DNA of 64,000 nt from Henriciella sp. (GTDB lineage Bacteria > Pseudomonadota > Alphaproteobacteria > Caulobacterales > Hyphomonadaceae), in NCBI RefSeq assembly GCF_029937755.1, contig NZ_JAPYPG010000003.1, forward strand, positions 372,001 to 436,000, read 5' to 3'. Made by a program: the position numbers and the translations under genes. Under the pieces are notes generated by a model that saw nothing but the letters and a program-made list of their open reading frames with translations, searched no databases and was not told the DNA's origin. Below, in pieces: positions 7,975 to 14,926 of this stretch; positions within the stretch are counted from its first letter, which is position 1; each line of letters begins with the position of its first letter.

Positions 7975-8061
7975 CCGCCTCCCCACCGAAAGATGGGACC
8001 CACGGCGGTTGAGACCTTGTTTCCCAGCCGCCTTGGGTCCCAGCTTTCGCTGGGAAAGCGG
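7975..8061. repeat. Three-hairpin palindromic repeat, copy 2
   Basis: The same architecture as the copy at 6863-6942: a left hairpin with a GAAA loop (CCCACC-GAAA-GATGGG, one mismatch), a central stem of 14 bp with one mismatch (7995-8008 with 8028-8041) around a 19-base loop also starting TTGAGA, and a right hairpin CCCAGC-TTTC-GCTGGG. CCGC and GCGG close the outside. Several stem positions differ from copy 1 on both arms so that pairing is kept. Confidence 0.75.
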
Positions 8062-8080
8062 AATCTGGGCATTAGCTATA

Positions 8081-8108
8081 AAGCCGGGCCATCGCGCCCG
8101 GCTTTTTT
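8081..8108 (+). terminator. Intrinsic terminator
   Basis: AAGCCGGGC and GCCCGGCTT form a GC-rich 9-bp stem followed by a run of T. It lies 20 bases after palindromic repeat copy 2 and just upstream of msrB, so it probably ends the maoC transcript. Confidence 0.8.
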
Positions 8109-8158
8109 GTTGGCCCCGGCAGACCTATATCTGTCCCGGCAGACAAAGGAGCCGCTAC

Positions 8159-8581
8159 ATGCTTCCGCCCAAACCGGCCGACAATTTCAAGCGCGTCTCG
8201 AAATCCGAGAAGGAATGGCGCGAAATCCTCACCGACGAACAGTTCCGCGTCGGCGTGAGGGACGGCACCGAGCGTGCCTTCACCCCCGGCAACCACAATG
8301 ACGAGAAGCGCGACGGCGTCTATCACTGCGTCGGCTGTGGCACGCCGCTCTGGTCCTCGGAGCACAAGTTCGATTCCGGCACCGGCTGGCCGAGCTTCTA
8401 CAAGCCGATCCGCGAAACCGCCGTCGATACCAAGACCGACTTCAAGATGATCATGCCCCGCAAGGAGTGCCATTGCGCGACCTGCGGCCTGCATATGGGC
8501 CACGTCTTCAAGGACGGTCCGCCACCGACCGGTGAGCGCTGGTGCATCAATGGCGTCGTGCTCGATTTCCGTCCGGCCTGA
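8159..8581 (+). CDS. msrB: Peptide-methionine (R)-S-oxide reductase
   Basis: A 140-residue MsrB that reduces the R-epimer of methionine sulfoxide in oxidised proteins. The two zinc-binding CxxC pairs are CVGCG and CATCG, the substrate region is GTGWPSFY, and the catalytic cysteine lies in RWCINGVVLDF, which corresponds to the family's RYCINSASL motif. The start at 8159 follows an AAAGGAG ribosome-binding site; a longer in-frame extension would cross the terminator and is rejected. No signal peptide is seen, so it is cytoplasmic. Monocistronic. Confidence 0.95.
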   Translation: MLPPKPADNFKRVSKSEKEWREILTDEQFRVGVRDGTERAFTPGNHNDEKRDGVYHCVGCGTPLWSSEHKFDSGTGWPSFYKPIRETAVDTKTDFKMIMPRKECHCATCGLHMGHVFKDGPPPTGERWCINGVVLDFRPA

Positions 8582-8684
8582 CCCAACCGGGTCCTCTCGC
8601 CACGGAACGCGTGTCAGCGTCTGGTGAGACGGTCATTCTCCTTCTAGGATCAGGGCATCAGCTTGATCTGGAGGAAACGGCCTG

Positions 8685-9062
8685 ATGACCGAAGCACGCA
8701 ACATTGAAATCATCCGGGACTTCATAGACGCCTGGAGCCGGCTGGATGTGGACGAACTCGTCTCCTTCTTCACCGAGGATGGGGTATATCACAACATGCC
8801 GCTCCAGCCGGTTCAGGGTCAGGCCGCGCTGAAGGGCTTTATCGAGAAATTCATCGCGGACTGGACCAGCACCGAATGGGACCTGCTTGCCATTTCGGCC
8901 AGCGGAGACACCGTTTTTGCCGAGCGGCTCGACCGGACAAAAGTCGGCGAAACCAGCGTCGATCTCCCCTGCTGCGGCGTCTTCGAGATGTCTGACGGCA
9001 AGATTGCGGTGTGGAGAGATTATTTCGACATGGCGACCTATATGCGCCCGCTGAAGGGCTGA
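8685..9062 (+). CDS. Limonene-1,2-epoxide hydrolase / SnoaL-like protein
   Basis: A 125-residue NTF2-like protein of the limonene-epoxide-hydrolase family. The start IIRDFIDAWSRLDVDELVSFFTEDGVYHNMP is typical of the fold. The Arg-x-Asp pair of the catalytic triad is seen in AERLDRTK, and the third Asp in VWRDYFD, as in Rhodococcus LEH. The likely reaction is opening of an epoxide by water; the substrate is unknown. A GGAGGAAA ribosome-binding site supports the ATG. SnoaL-like proteins of other function share the fold, but the triad favours the hydrolase. Confidence 0.78.
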   Translation: MTEARNIEIIRDFIDAWSRLDVDELVSFFTEDGVYHNMPLQPVQGQAALKGFIEKFIADWTSTEWDLLAISASGDTVFAERLDRTKVGETSVDLPCCGVFEMSDGKIAVWRDYFDMATYMRPLKG

Positions 9063-9158
9063 ACACCGGTCACCGGAAGCTGGGGCAATTGGCGCGCTAG
9101 ACAGGCCCTGCGAACGCTTTACGGTCCCGCTTCTCGATATGAAGGGGAGCTAACTTAC

Positions 9159-11429
9159 ATGCGTCTGAAATTTCTGCTGGCAACTGCCGCCGGCGCCGCC
9201 CTACTTGCAGGGTGCACCACGCAATCCGGAACAACGGAGCCCAGCGACACCATGAGCGAAACCGCAACAACCACGACGCAGACAAGTGATGCAGACAAGG
9301 CTGAGACCGCAGCGATGACTCCGCCCGCCGCCAAGCGCGAACTGGAAACCTTCGAACAGGTCGGTCGCGAGCGCACCGACCCCTATCACTGGATGAAGGA
9401 TGACAACTGGCAGCAGGTCATGCGCGATCCGAGCGTACTGCGCCAGGACATCCGCGAATACCTTGAAGCCGAGAACGCCTACACCAAGGCCGCCCTCGAA
9501 GAGCCGACCGAGAGCCTGCGCGAAACGCTGCTCAAGGAAATGCGCGGGCGTATCAAGGAAGATGACAGTTCGGTCCCGGCCAAGGACGGGCCTTACGCCT
9601 ATTATGTCCGTTACCGCGAAGGCGGCGAATATCCGATCTATGCGCGCAAGCCCGCCGACCAGGCTTTCCAGGCCGATGCGCCTGAAACCGTCCTCTTCGA
9701 TGGCGACAAGGAAGCCGAAGGCGAAAGCTATTTCTCCATCCGCGGCCTCGACCAGTCCCCGGATCACAAGCTGCTGGCCTCTGCCATCGATACCCAGGGC
9801 AGCGAATATTACACAATCAGTGTCCGCAACATCGAGACTGGCGAAGCGGTGGGTGAGCCGATTGAAGGCACCTATGGCAGCTTTGTCTGGGGCGCGAATT
9901 CCGACCTGCTCTACTGGGTCGAGCGTGACGATATGGGCCGCCCGACAGCCGTCTTCCAGCGCAATCTCGAAACCGGCGAGGATGTCGAGATCTACCGCGA
10001 GGAAGACCCGGGCTTCTTTGTCGGCGTCGACAAGACCGAGTCGGAAGACTTCATCCTGATCGAGACGGGCGGGCACACCTCCGGCGAGGTCTGGTTCTTC
10101 CCGGCCGATGCGGAAACGCCTGAGCCGAAGCTGGTCGCCCCGCGCAAGGAAGACGAGGAGTATTCCGTCTCCCATTGGGATGGCGCGTTCTACATCCTGA
10201 CCAATGCCGACGGCGCTGTGGACTTCAAGGTCGTGAAAGCGCCGATCGACAATCCGGGCCGCGACAATTGGGAAGAAGTCATTCCCCACCGTCCGGGCAC
10301 GCTGGTGCTCGGCCTCGACCCTTACAAGGATCATCTTGTGCGGATCGAGCGCGAGAATGCCCTGCCCCGCATCGTCATCCGTGATCGCGAGAGCGGCGGG
10401 GAGCACACGATCGCCATGGACGAGGCCGCCTATGACCTCGGCCTCGGCGCGGGCGAGTATGACTCCACCGTGATGCGCTTCGAATATGCCTCACCGGCCC
10501 GTCCCGACCAGGTCTACGACTATGACATGGCGACCCGCGAGCGCACGCTGCGCAAGACCCGCGAAGTCCCTTCCGGCCACAATCCGGAGGACTATGTCGT
10601 CGAGCGCATCGAAGCTCCGGCCTGGGATGGCGAGACGGTTCCGGTAACCATCTTGCGCCGCGCCGATACACCGGTCGATGGCTCCGCGCCGCTGCTCCTC
10701 TACGGCTATGGCTCCTATGGCATCACCATTCCGGCAAGCTTCTCGACCTCGCGCCTGTCGCTGGTCGATCGTGGCTTCATCTATGCCATCGCCCATGTCC
10801 GCGGCTCTCAGGCCAAGGGCTATCAGTGGTACCTCGACGGCAAGCTCGAGAAGAAGACGAATACCTTCAAGGACTATGTCTCTGCCGGGCGGTACCTGGT
10901 CGAGAACGGCTATGGGTCCGAAGGCCACGTGGTCGGCCATGGCGGCTCGGCCGGCGGCCTGCTCATGGGGGCGGCCTCCAACATGGATCCGGAGCTGTTC
11001 GGCGGCATCATCGCGGCTGTGCCCTTCGTCGACGTGATCAACACAATGTCGGATGAGAGCCTGCCGCTCACCCCGCCGGAATGGCCCGAATGGGGCAACC
11101 CGATCACCGATGCTGAAGCCTATGACACGATCATGGCCTACAGCCCGTATGACCAGGTCGGCGACAAGCCCTATCCGGCCATGCTGATCACCGGCGGCCT
11201 GTCTGACCCGCGCGTGACCTACTGGGAGCCGTCGAAATGGGCGGCCAAGCTGCGCCATGAGGCCCCCGAGGCCGGGCCCTACTTCCTGCGCATCAACATG
11301 GATGCCGGTCATGGCGGCTCGACCGGCCGGTTCGAAGGCCTGAAGGAAACCGCCGTGGAATACGCCTTCGCCCTGGCCGCCGTCGGCAAGGCCGAAAGCC
11401 TGGACGTCTCCCGCGAGGCGAACGACTAG
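9159..11429 (+). CDS. Prolyl oligopeptidase family serine peptidase, oligopeptidase B-like lipoprotein
   Basis: A 756-residue S9 peptidase. The N-terminus is a lipoprotein signal with lipobox LLAGC (Cys19), followed by a low-complexity Thr/Ala/Ser linker to about residue 55, so the enzyme is tethered to the envelope. The propeller domain starts with DPYHWMKDDN. The catalytic domain has the nucleophile in GHGGSAGG (about residue 597), the Asp in TGGLSDPRV and the His in DAGHGG. Oligopeptidase B cleaves short peptides after basic residues and usually lacks a lipoprotein signal. The ribosome-binding site is AAGGGGAG. A strong terminator follows. Confidence 0.9.
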   Translation: MRLKFLLATAAGAALLAGCTTQSGTTEPSDTMSETATTTTQTSDADKAETAAMTPPAAKRELETFEQVGRERTDPYHWMKDDNWQQVMRDPSVLRQDIREYLEAENAYTKAALEEPTESLRETLLKEMRGRIKEDDSSVPAKDGPYAYYVRYREGGEYPIYARKPADQAFQADAPETVLFDGDKEAEGESYFSIRGLDQSPDHKLLASAIDTQGSEYYTISVRNIETGEAVGEPIEGTYGSFVWGANSDLLYWVERDDMGRPTAVFQRNLETGEDVEIYREEDPGFFVGVDKTESEDFILIETGGHTSGEVWFFPADAETPEPKLVAPRKEDEEYSVSHWDGAFYILTNADGAVDFKVVKAPIDNPGRDNWEEVIPHRPGTLVLGLDPYKDHLVRIERENALPRIVIRDRESGGEHTIAMDEAAYDLGLGAGEYDSTVMRFEYASPARPDQVYDYDMATRERTLRKTREVPSGHNPEDYVVERIEAPAWDGETVPVTILRRADTPVDGSAPLLLYGYGSYGITIPASFSTSRLSLVDRGFIYAIAHVRGSQAKGYQWYLDGKLEKKTNTFKDYVSAGRYLVENGYGSEGHVVGHGGSAGGLLMGAASNMDPELFGGIIAAVPFVDVINTMSDESLPLTPPEWPEWGNPITDAEAYDTIMAYSPYDQVGDKPYPAMLITGGLSDPRVTYWEPSKWAAKLRHEAPEAGPYFLRINMDAGHGGSTGRFEGLKETAVEYAFALAAVGKAESLDVSREAND

Positions 11430-11482
11430 GCCATTGGGGGAGGCCGGCCTTTGTGGCGGTGATCTTCGCGTAAGATGAAAAG

Positions 11483-11517
11483 AGCCCGTGTCTCGTGAGT
11501 GAGGCGCGGGCTTTTTT
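11483..11517 (+). terminator. Intrinsic terminator of the oligopeptidase gene
   Basis: AGCCCG..CTC and GAG..CGGGCT pair around a short loop and are followed by TTTTTT. It lies 54 bases past the oligopeptidase stop codon. Confidence 0.85.
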
Positions 11518-11704
11518 GTCGGAAGGCCGGAAAGGGCGGACGCGCGCAGAAACTGGGCTGGAACTGGGCTGTTTCTGGAATGGTTCTGGAACGCGGTTTG
11601 GCGCCTGCCGGGCCGATCTGTCCCCCAGGCCACCCCACAGGAAGCAGGCTTGCGACGCGCCTGTATGTCCCGTTCGAAGGGCCAGCGCGCGCCCTGCCAT
11701 TACG

Positions 11705-11739
11705 CAAAAGAAAATGGCCCGGCGGTGAAGCCGGGCCAT
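11705..11739 (-). terminator. Intrinsic terminator of ompA-like gene A
   Basis: ATGGCCCGGC / GCCGGGCCAT form a perfect 10-bp stem with the loop GGTGAA. On the minus strand it is followed by TTTTCTTTT. The same hairpin is found behind ompA-like gene B. Confidence 0.85.
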
Positions 11740-11770
11740 CTCCAATCTGTAGTACTTACAGCAGGTCGAC

Positions 11771-13009
11771 TTAGGTGTTCGACCCACCGCTGCGGACCAC
11801 GATGGTCACTTCGGAGCGGCGGTTAAGCGGCTCACGGACGCCATCGCGGGTCTCCTTGGCGAGATCGTTCTCACCACGGCCTTCGGTCGAGATCATGTCG
11901 GATCCGACGCCACGCTCGTTAAGAGCGGTGGCCACAGAAGCCGCACGACGCTGCGACAGACGGGCGTTGTAGGACTGGGCACCCGAGGTGTCGGTGTGAC
12001 CAACGATGGTCACATTGCTCGGAGCGCAATCCTGGCGGGCCCGGATGTTCGCAACCGCCTGGTCGATCACAGCCGATGCCTGGCTCGTCAGGTCAGAGCG
12101 GTCCCACTCGAAGTAGACCACGAAGGCCTGGTTGAGCGTGGAGCATGCTGCCTGCGGGGCCTCTTCCGGCTCTTCCGGCGGCGGTGGCGGCGGCGGAGGC
12201 GGAGGTGGCGGCGGAGGCGGTGGCGGCGGTGGCGGAGGCGGCGGCGGCGGTGGCGGCGGTGGAGCCGCAAACTGATACCGCAGACCAACCGTCACGCTGT
12301 GATCGCGATAGGCGCCTTCATAAGCGACAGGGATACGCGGGTTGGTGGGCGTTCCCGGACCACGACCGTCAAAGTCGTAATTGTCGGTCATGAAGTACTT
12401 GTAGCCGAGGTCCAGCGTGAGTTGCTCGGTGAGGTCATAACCGATGCCGGCCAGGAACTGGTAAGCCAGCGCCGTGTCCTTGTCGCTGAAGCCATTGACC
12501 GTGGTCGCTGTATCGTCAGGCAGCAGCGCACGGAGGCTGAAGGCTTCGGCGTTGATCTGGGCCAGACCGATACCGGCGCCCACATAAGGCTGAACAGCGC
12601 CTTCAGGATTGAAGTCGTAGAGGCCGTTGAACATCAGGTCCCAGAGCTGGATATTACCATCGGACCCCTGGTCATAACGGTAAGGCGGCGCATCAACGGC
12701 CGGACCACCATTTACGACATCGTCAGGTTCCAGGGCGCCACCACGATAGCCGACAGTGGTTTCAAGACGGAAGCCGTTGTCGAAGCCGTAACCGAGGCCA
12801 AGCTGAACACCGGCGAGACCGCCATCAAGTTCAGAGTTGCCACCGAGGGAATACAGCGAATCCGGCTCGGCGTCATGATCGAGGGTTCCCTCAAAGGAAT
12901 ACCCAAGATCGGCACGGCCATACCAGCCGTCCTGGGCAACTGCGACATTACCAGCCGACGCAATTGCGGCCGCGGCTGTCGCGCACATCAGAGTTTTCTT
13001 CATACTCAT
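11771..13009 (-). CDS. OmpA-family outer membrane protein with polyproline linker, copy A
   Basis: A 412-residue protein. It has a signal peptide with predicted cleavage after NVAVA (about residue 25), an eight-stranded OmpA-type beta-barrel to about residue 245 (starting DGWYGRADLGYSFEG), an uninterrupted run of 29 prolines, an acidic EEPEEAPQAA hinge, and a C-terminal peptidoglycan-binding OmpA domain with IVGHTDTSGAQSYN and LSQRRAASV. It links the outer membrane to the cell wall. The ribosome-binding site is AAAAGGGGATGAGT. A near-copy follows upstream on the same strand at 13327-14547; the distal halves are almost identical at the DNA level. Each copy has its own terminator and a conserved leader hairpin. 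Confidence 0.92.
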   Translation of the reverse strand: MSMKKTLMCATAAAAIASAGNVAVAQDGWYGRADLGYSFEGTLDHDAEPDSLYSLGGNSELDGGLAGVQLGLGYGFDNGFRLETTVGYRGGALEPDDVVNGGPAVDAPPYRYDQGSDGNIQLWDLMFNGLYDFNPEGAVQPYVGAGIGLAQINAEAFSLRALLPDDTATTVNGFSDKDTALAYQFLAGIGYDLTEQLTLDLGYKYFMTDNYDFDGRGPGTPTNPRIPVAYEGAYRDHSVTVGLRYQFAAPPPPPPPPPPPPPPPPPPPPPPPPPPPPPEEPEEAPQAACSTLNQAFVVYFEWDRSDLTSQASAVIDQAVANIRARQDCAPSNVTIVGHTDTSGAQSYNARLSQRRAASVATALNERGVGSDMISTEGRGENDLAKETRDGVREPLNRRSEVTIVVRSGGSNT

Positions 13010-13012
13010 CCC

Positions 13013-13064
13013 CTTTTGTGAGCCGTATGGGCACTATTGCCCACCGACCGCAGAGATAACGGAC
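13013..13064 (-). promoter_or_regulatory. Conserved 5' leader of ompA-like gene A with hairpin
   Basis: About 50 bases directly upstream of gene A are nearly identical to those upstream of gene B (14551-14602). They include the perfect hairpin GGGCA-CTAT-TGCCC (13029-13042). This is a leader shared by both paralogues and may affect mRNA stability or be an sRNA target; that role is inference. Confidence 0.55.
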
Positions 13065-13265
13065 CATTCCGTGTGATTACTCGTCTAAAGAAGTTTTGTT
13101 CCAGAGACGAGAGCATCTGGCAGAAATTTATATAATTTCATGGACTAGTGTTGCACCTGAGCCGCCCCTCCAAAGGGGCATCAGCCTGCTTTGAATGTCC
13201 ATATGTGGCGGGGCTTATGGTGTGAGACAACCGGCATTCTTGCCGCCCCGCAACCCTGCTTTGTT
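13065..13265. other. Intergenic region between the two ompA-like genes
   Basis: Together with the flanking leader and terminator this makes a gap of about 317 bases without a coding gene. It should contain the promoter of gene A. A TCTAAAGAAG / AGAGACGAG segment partly matches the corresponding region upstream of gene B. Beyond these I see no gene or repeat; the sequence has diverged from the gene B upstream region. Confidence 0.5.
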
Positions 13266-13299
13266 AAAAAAATGGCCCGGCGGTGAAGCCGGGCCATTT
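13266..13299 (-). terminator. Intrinsic terminator of ompA-like gene B
   Basis: Has the same stem and GGTGAA loop as at 11714-11739, with AAA/TTT extending the pairing, followed on the minus strand by a T-run. It shows that the duplicated unit includes the terminator. Confidence 0.88.
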
Positions 13300-13326
13300 C
13301 AAAAGGTGTCGTGTCAGACCGTCGCC

Positions 13327-14547
13327 CTAGCGAACGATGATGGTCACTTCGGAGCGGCGGTTAAGCGGCTCACGGACGCCATCGCGGGTCTCTTTGGCGA
13401 GATCGTTCTCACCACGGCCTTCGGTCGAGATCATGTCGGATCCGACGCCACGCTCGTTAAGAGCGGTGGCCACAGAAGCCGCACGACGCTGCGACAGACG
13501 GGCGTTGTAGGACTGGGCACCCGAGGTGTCGGTGTGACCAACGATGGTCACATTGCTCGGAGCGCAATCCTGGCGGGCCCGGATGTTCGCAACCGCCTGG
13601 TCGATCACAGCCGATGCCTGGCTCGTCAGGTCAGAGCGGTCCCACTCGAAGTAGACCACGAAGGCCTGGTTGAGCGTGGAGCATGCTGCCTGCGGGGCCT
13701 CTTCCGGCTCTTCCGGCGGCGGTGGCGGCGGCGGAGGCGGAGGTGGCGGCGGCGGAGGTGGCGGCGGTGGCGGCGGTGGCGGAGGCGGTGGCGGCGGTGG
13801 AGCCGCGAACTGATACCGCAGACCAACCGTCACGCTGTGATCCTGATAGGCACCTTCATAGGCCACCGGGATACGCGGATTGGTGGGCGTTCCCGGACCA
13901 CGACCACTAAAGTCGAAATCCTCAGCAACGAAGTACTTGTAGCCGACATCAAGCGTCAGCTTCTCGGAAAGATCATAACCCACGCCGGCCAGGAACTGGT
14001 AAGCAATCGACGTGTCCTGATCGCTGAAGCCATTGACCGTGGTCGCTGTGTCGTCAGGCAGCAGCGCACGAAGGCTGAAGGCCTTGGCGTTGATCTGGGC
14101 CAGACCGATACCGGCACCCACATACGGCTGCACGGCGCCTTCAGGATTGAAGTCGTAGAGGCCGTTGAACATCACGTCCCAGATAGCGATCTTGCCATCG
14201 GACCCCTGGTCATAACGGTAAGGCGGCGCATCAACGGCCGGACCACCATTTACGACATCGTCAGGTTCCAGGGCGCCACCACGATAGCCGACAGTGGTTT
14301 CAAGACGGAAGCCGTTGTCGAAGCCGTAACCGAGGCCAAGCTGTCCACCAGCGAGCCCTTGGCTGACCGAAGAATCTCCACCCAGAGAATACTGGGAATC
14401 CGGCTCGGCATCGTGGTCAAGCGTGCCTTCAAAAGTATACCCGAGATCGGCACGGCCATACCAGCCGTCCTGGGCAATCGCGACATTGCCAATCGACGCT
14501 ATAGCGGTCGCAGCTGTCGCGCACATCAGAGTTTTTCTCATACTCAC
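13327..14547 (-). CDS. OmpA-family outer membrane protein with polyproline linker, copy B
   Basis: A 406-residue paralogue of copy A with the same order: signal peptide (cleavage near NVAIA), beta-barrel, 29 prolines, acidic hinge, OmpA peptidoglycan-binding domain. It ends six residues earlier (VTIIVR). About 400 bases of the distal half differ from copy A by very few changes outside the proline run, and a block coding for GFDNGFRLETTVGYRGGALE is also the same, whereas other barrel segments differ (for example SSVSQGLAGGQ here against SELDGGLAGVQ). The proline codons differ in order between copies although the count is the same. The ribosome-binding site is AAAAGGGAGTGAGT. It probably has its own promoter. 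Confidence 0.92.
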   Translation of the reverse strand: MSMRKTLMCATAATAIASIGNVAIAQDGWYGRADLGYTFEGTLDHDAEPDSQYSLGGDSSVSQGLAGGQLGLGYGFDNGFRLETTVGYRGGALEPDDVVNGGPAVDAPPYRYDQGSDGKIAIWDVMFNGLYDFNPEGAVQPYVGAGIGLAQINAKAFSLRALLPDDTATTVNGFSDQDTSIAYQFLAGVGYDLSEKLTLDVGYKYFVAEDFDFSGRGPGTPTNPRIPVAYEGAYQDHSVTVGLRYQFAAPPPPPPPPPPPPPPPPPPPPPPPPPPPPPEEPEEAPQAACSTLNQAFVVYFEWDRSDLTSQASAVIDQAVANIRARQDCAPSNVTIVGHTDTSGAQSYNARLSQRRAASVATALNERGVGSDMISTEGRGENDLAKETRDGVREPLNRRSEVTIIVR

Positions 14548-14550
14548 TCC

Positions 14551-14602
14551 CTTTTGTGAGCCGCATGGGCACTATTGCCCACCGACCGCAGAGACAAACG
14601 GA
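14551..14602 (-). promoter_or_regulatory. Conserved 5' leader of ompA-like gene B with hairpin
   Basis: Nearly identical to the leader of gene A. It contains the same GGGCA-CTAT-TGCCC hairpin at 14567-14580. The remaining bases to the tRNA (14603-14775) are AT-richer than average and should hold the promoter; no other feature is evident. Confidence 0.55.
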
Positions 14603-14775
14603 AAAAACCGTAAGCATATTTGTCTATAGAAGATTCTCGTAAGAGACGAGGTCCCAAGTCGCATCAAACCTGAACTAATTGATTTTTTTCGTTTGCGCGA
14701 CGGAAATGCAACATAATGCAGGATGCCCTGCCAGAGCGATTCCGACTTGCCTATCACGAATGCCAGAACCTGGAA

Positions 14776-14852
14776 TGGTACCGCCTTCCCGGTTTGAACG
14801 GGAGACCTCTAGATCCACAATCTAGCGCTCTAACCAACTGAGCTAAGGCGGC
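14776..14852 (-). tRNA. tRNA-His (anticodon GTG)
   Basis: A full 77-base cloverleaf with encoded CCA: acceptor GCCGCCT / AGGCGGT, D-stem GCTC / GAGC, anticodon stem CTAGA / TCTAG around TTGTGGA (anticodon GTG), and T-stem TCCCG / CGGGA around TTCAAAC. The base before position 1 is T, so the usual G at -1 is not encoded. Position 73 is A, and the first pair is G1:U72. This combination is known for tRNA-His in a subgroup of Alphaproteobacteria. Confidence 0.95.
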
Positions 14853-14862
14853 ACTGGCGGGT

Positions 14863-14891
14863 GACATACGCGTTGCGCGGACAGCGTTCAA
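14863..14891 (-). promoter_or_regulatory. Sigma-70-type promoter of tRNA-His
   Basis: On the minus strand, TTGAAC and TATGTC are separated by exactly 17 bases, and the -10 element ends about ten bases before the mature tRNA 5' end. Confidence 0.6.
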
Positions 14892-14926
14892 GAGGTTTTG
14901 CCGGGCTGTTACAGTCGCAAACAGGC

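Noticed and set aside
12170-12262. The GGC/GGT repeat as a tandem-repeat array or mobile element
   Set aside because: It is coding sequence for the proline run on the minus strand and has no regular nucleotide period beyond the codon.
11996-14559. Long arginine-rich open frames on the plus strand opposite the two ompA-like genes
   Set aside because: They are antisense shadows of the OmpA coding sequence; the polyarginine/tryptophan runs are just the complement of the proline codons.
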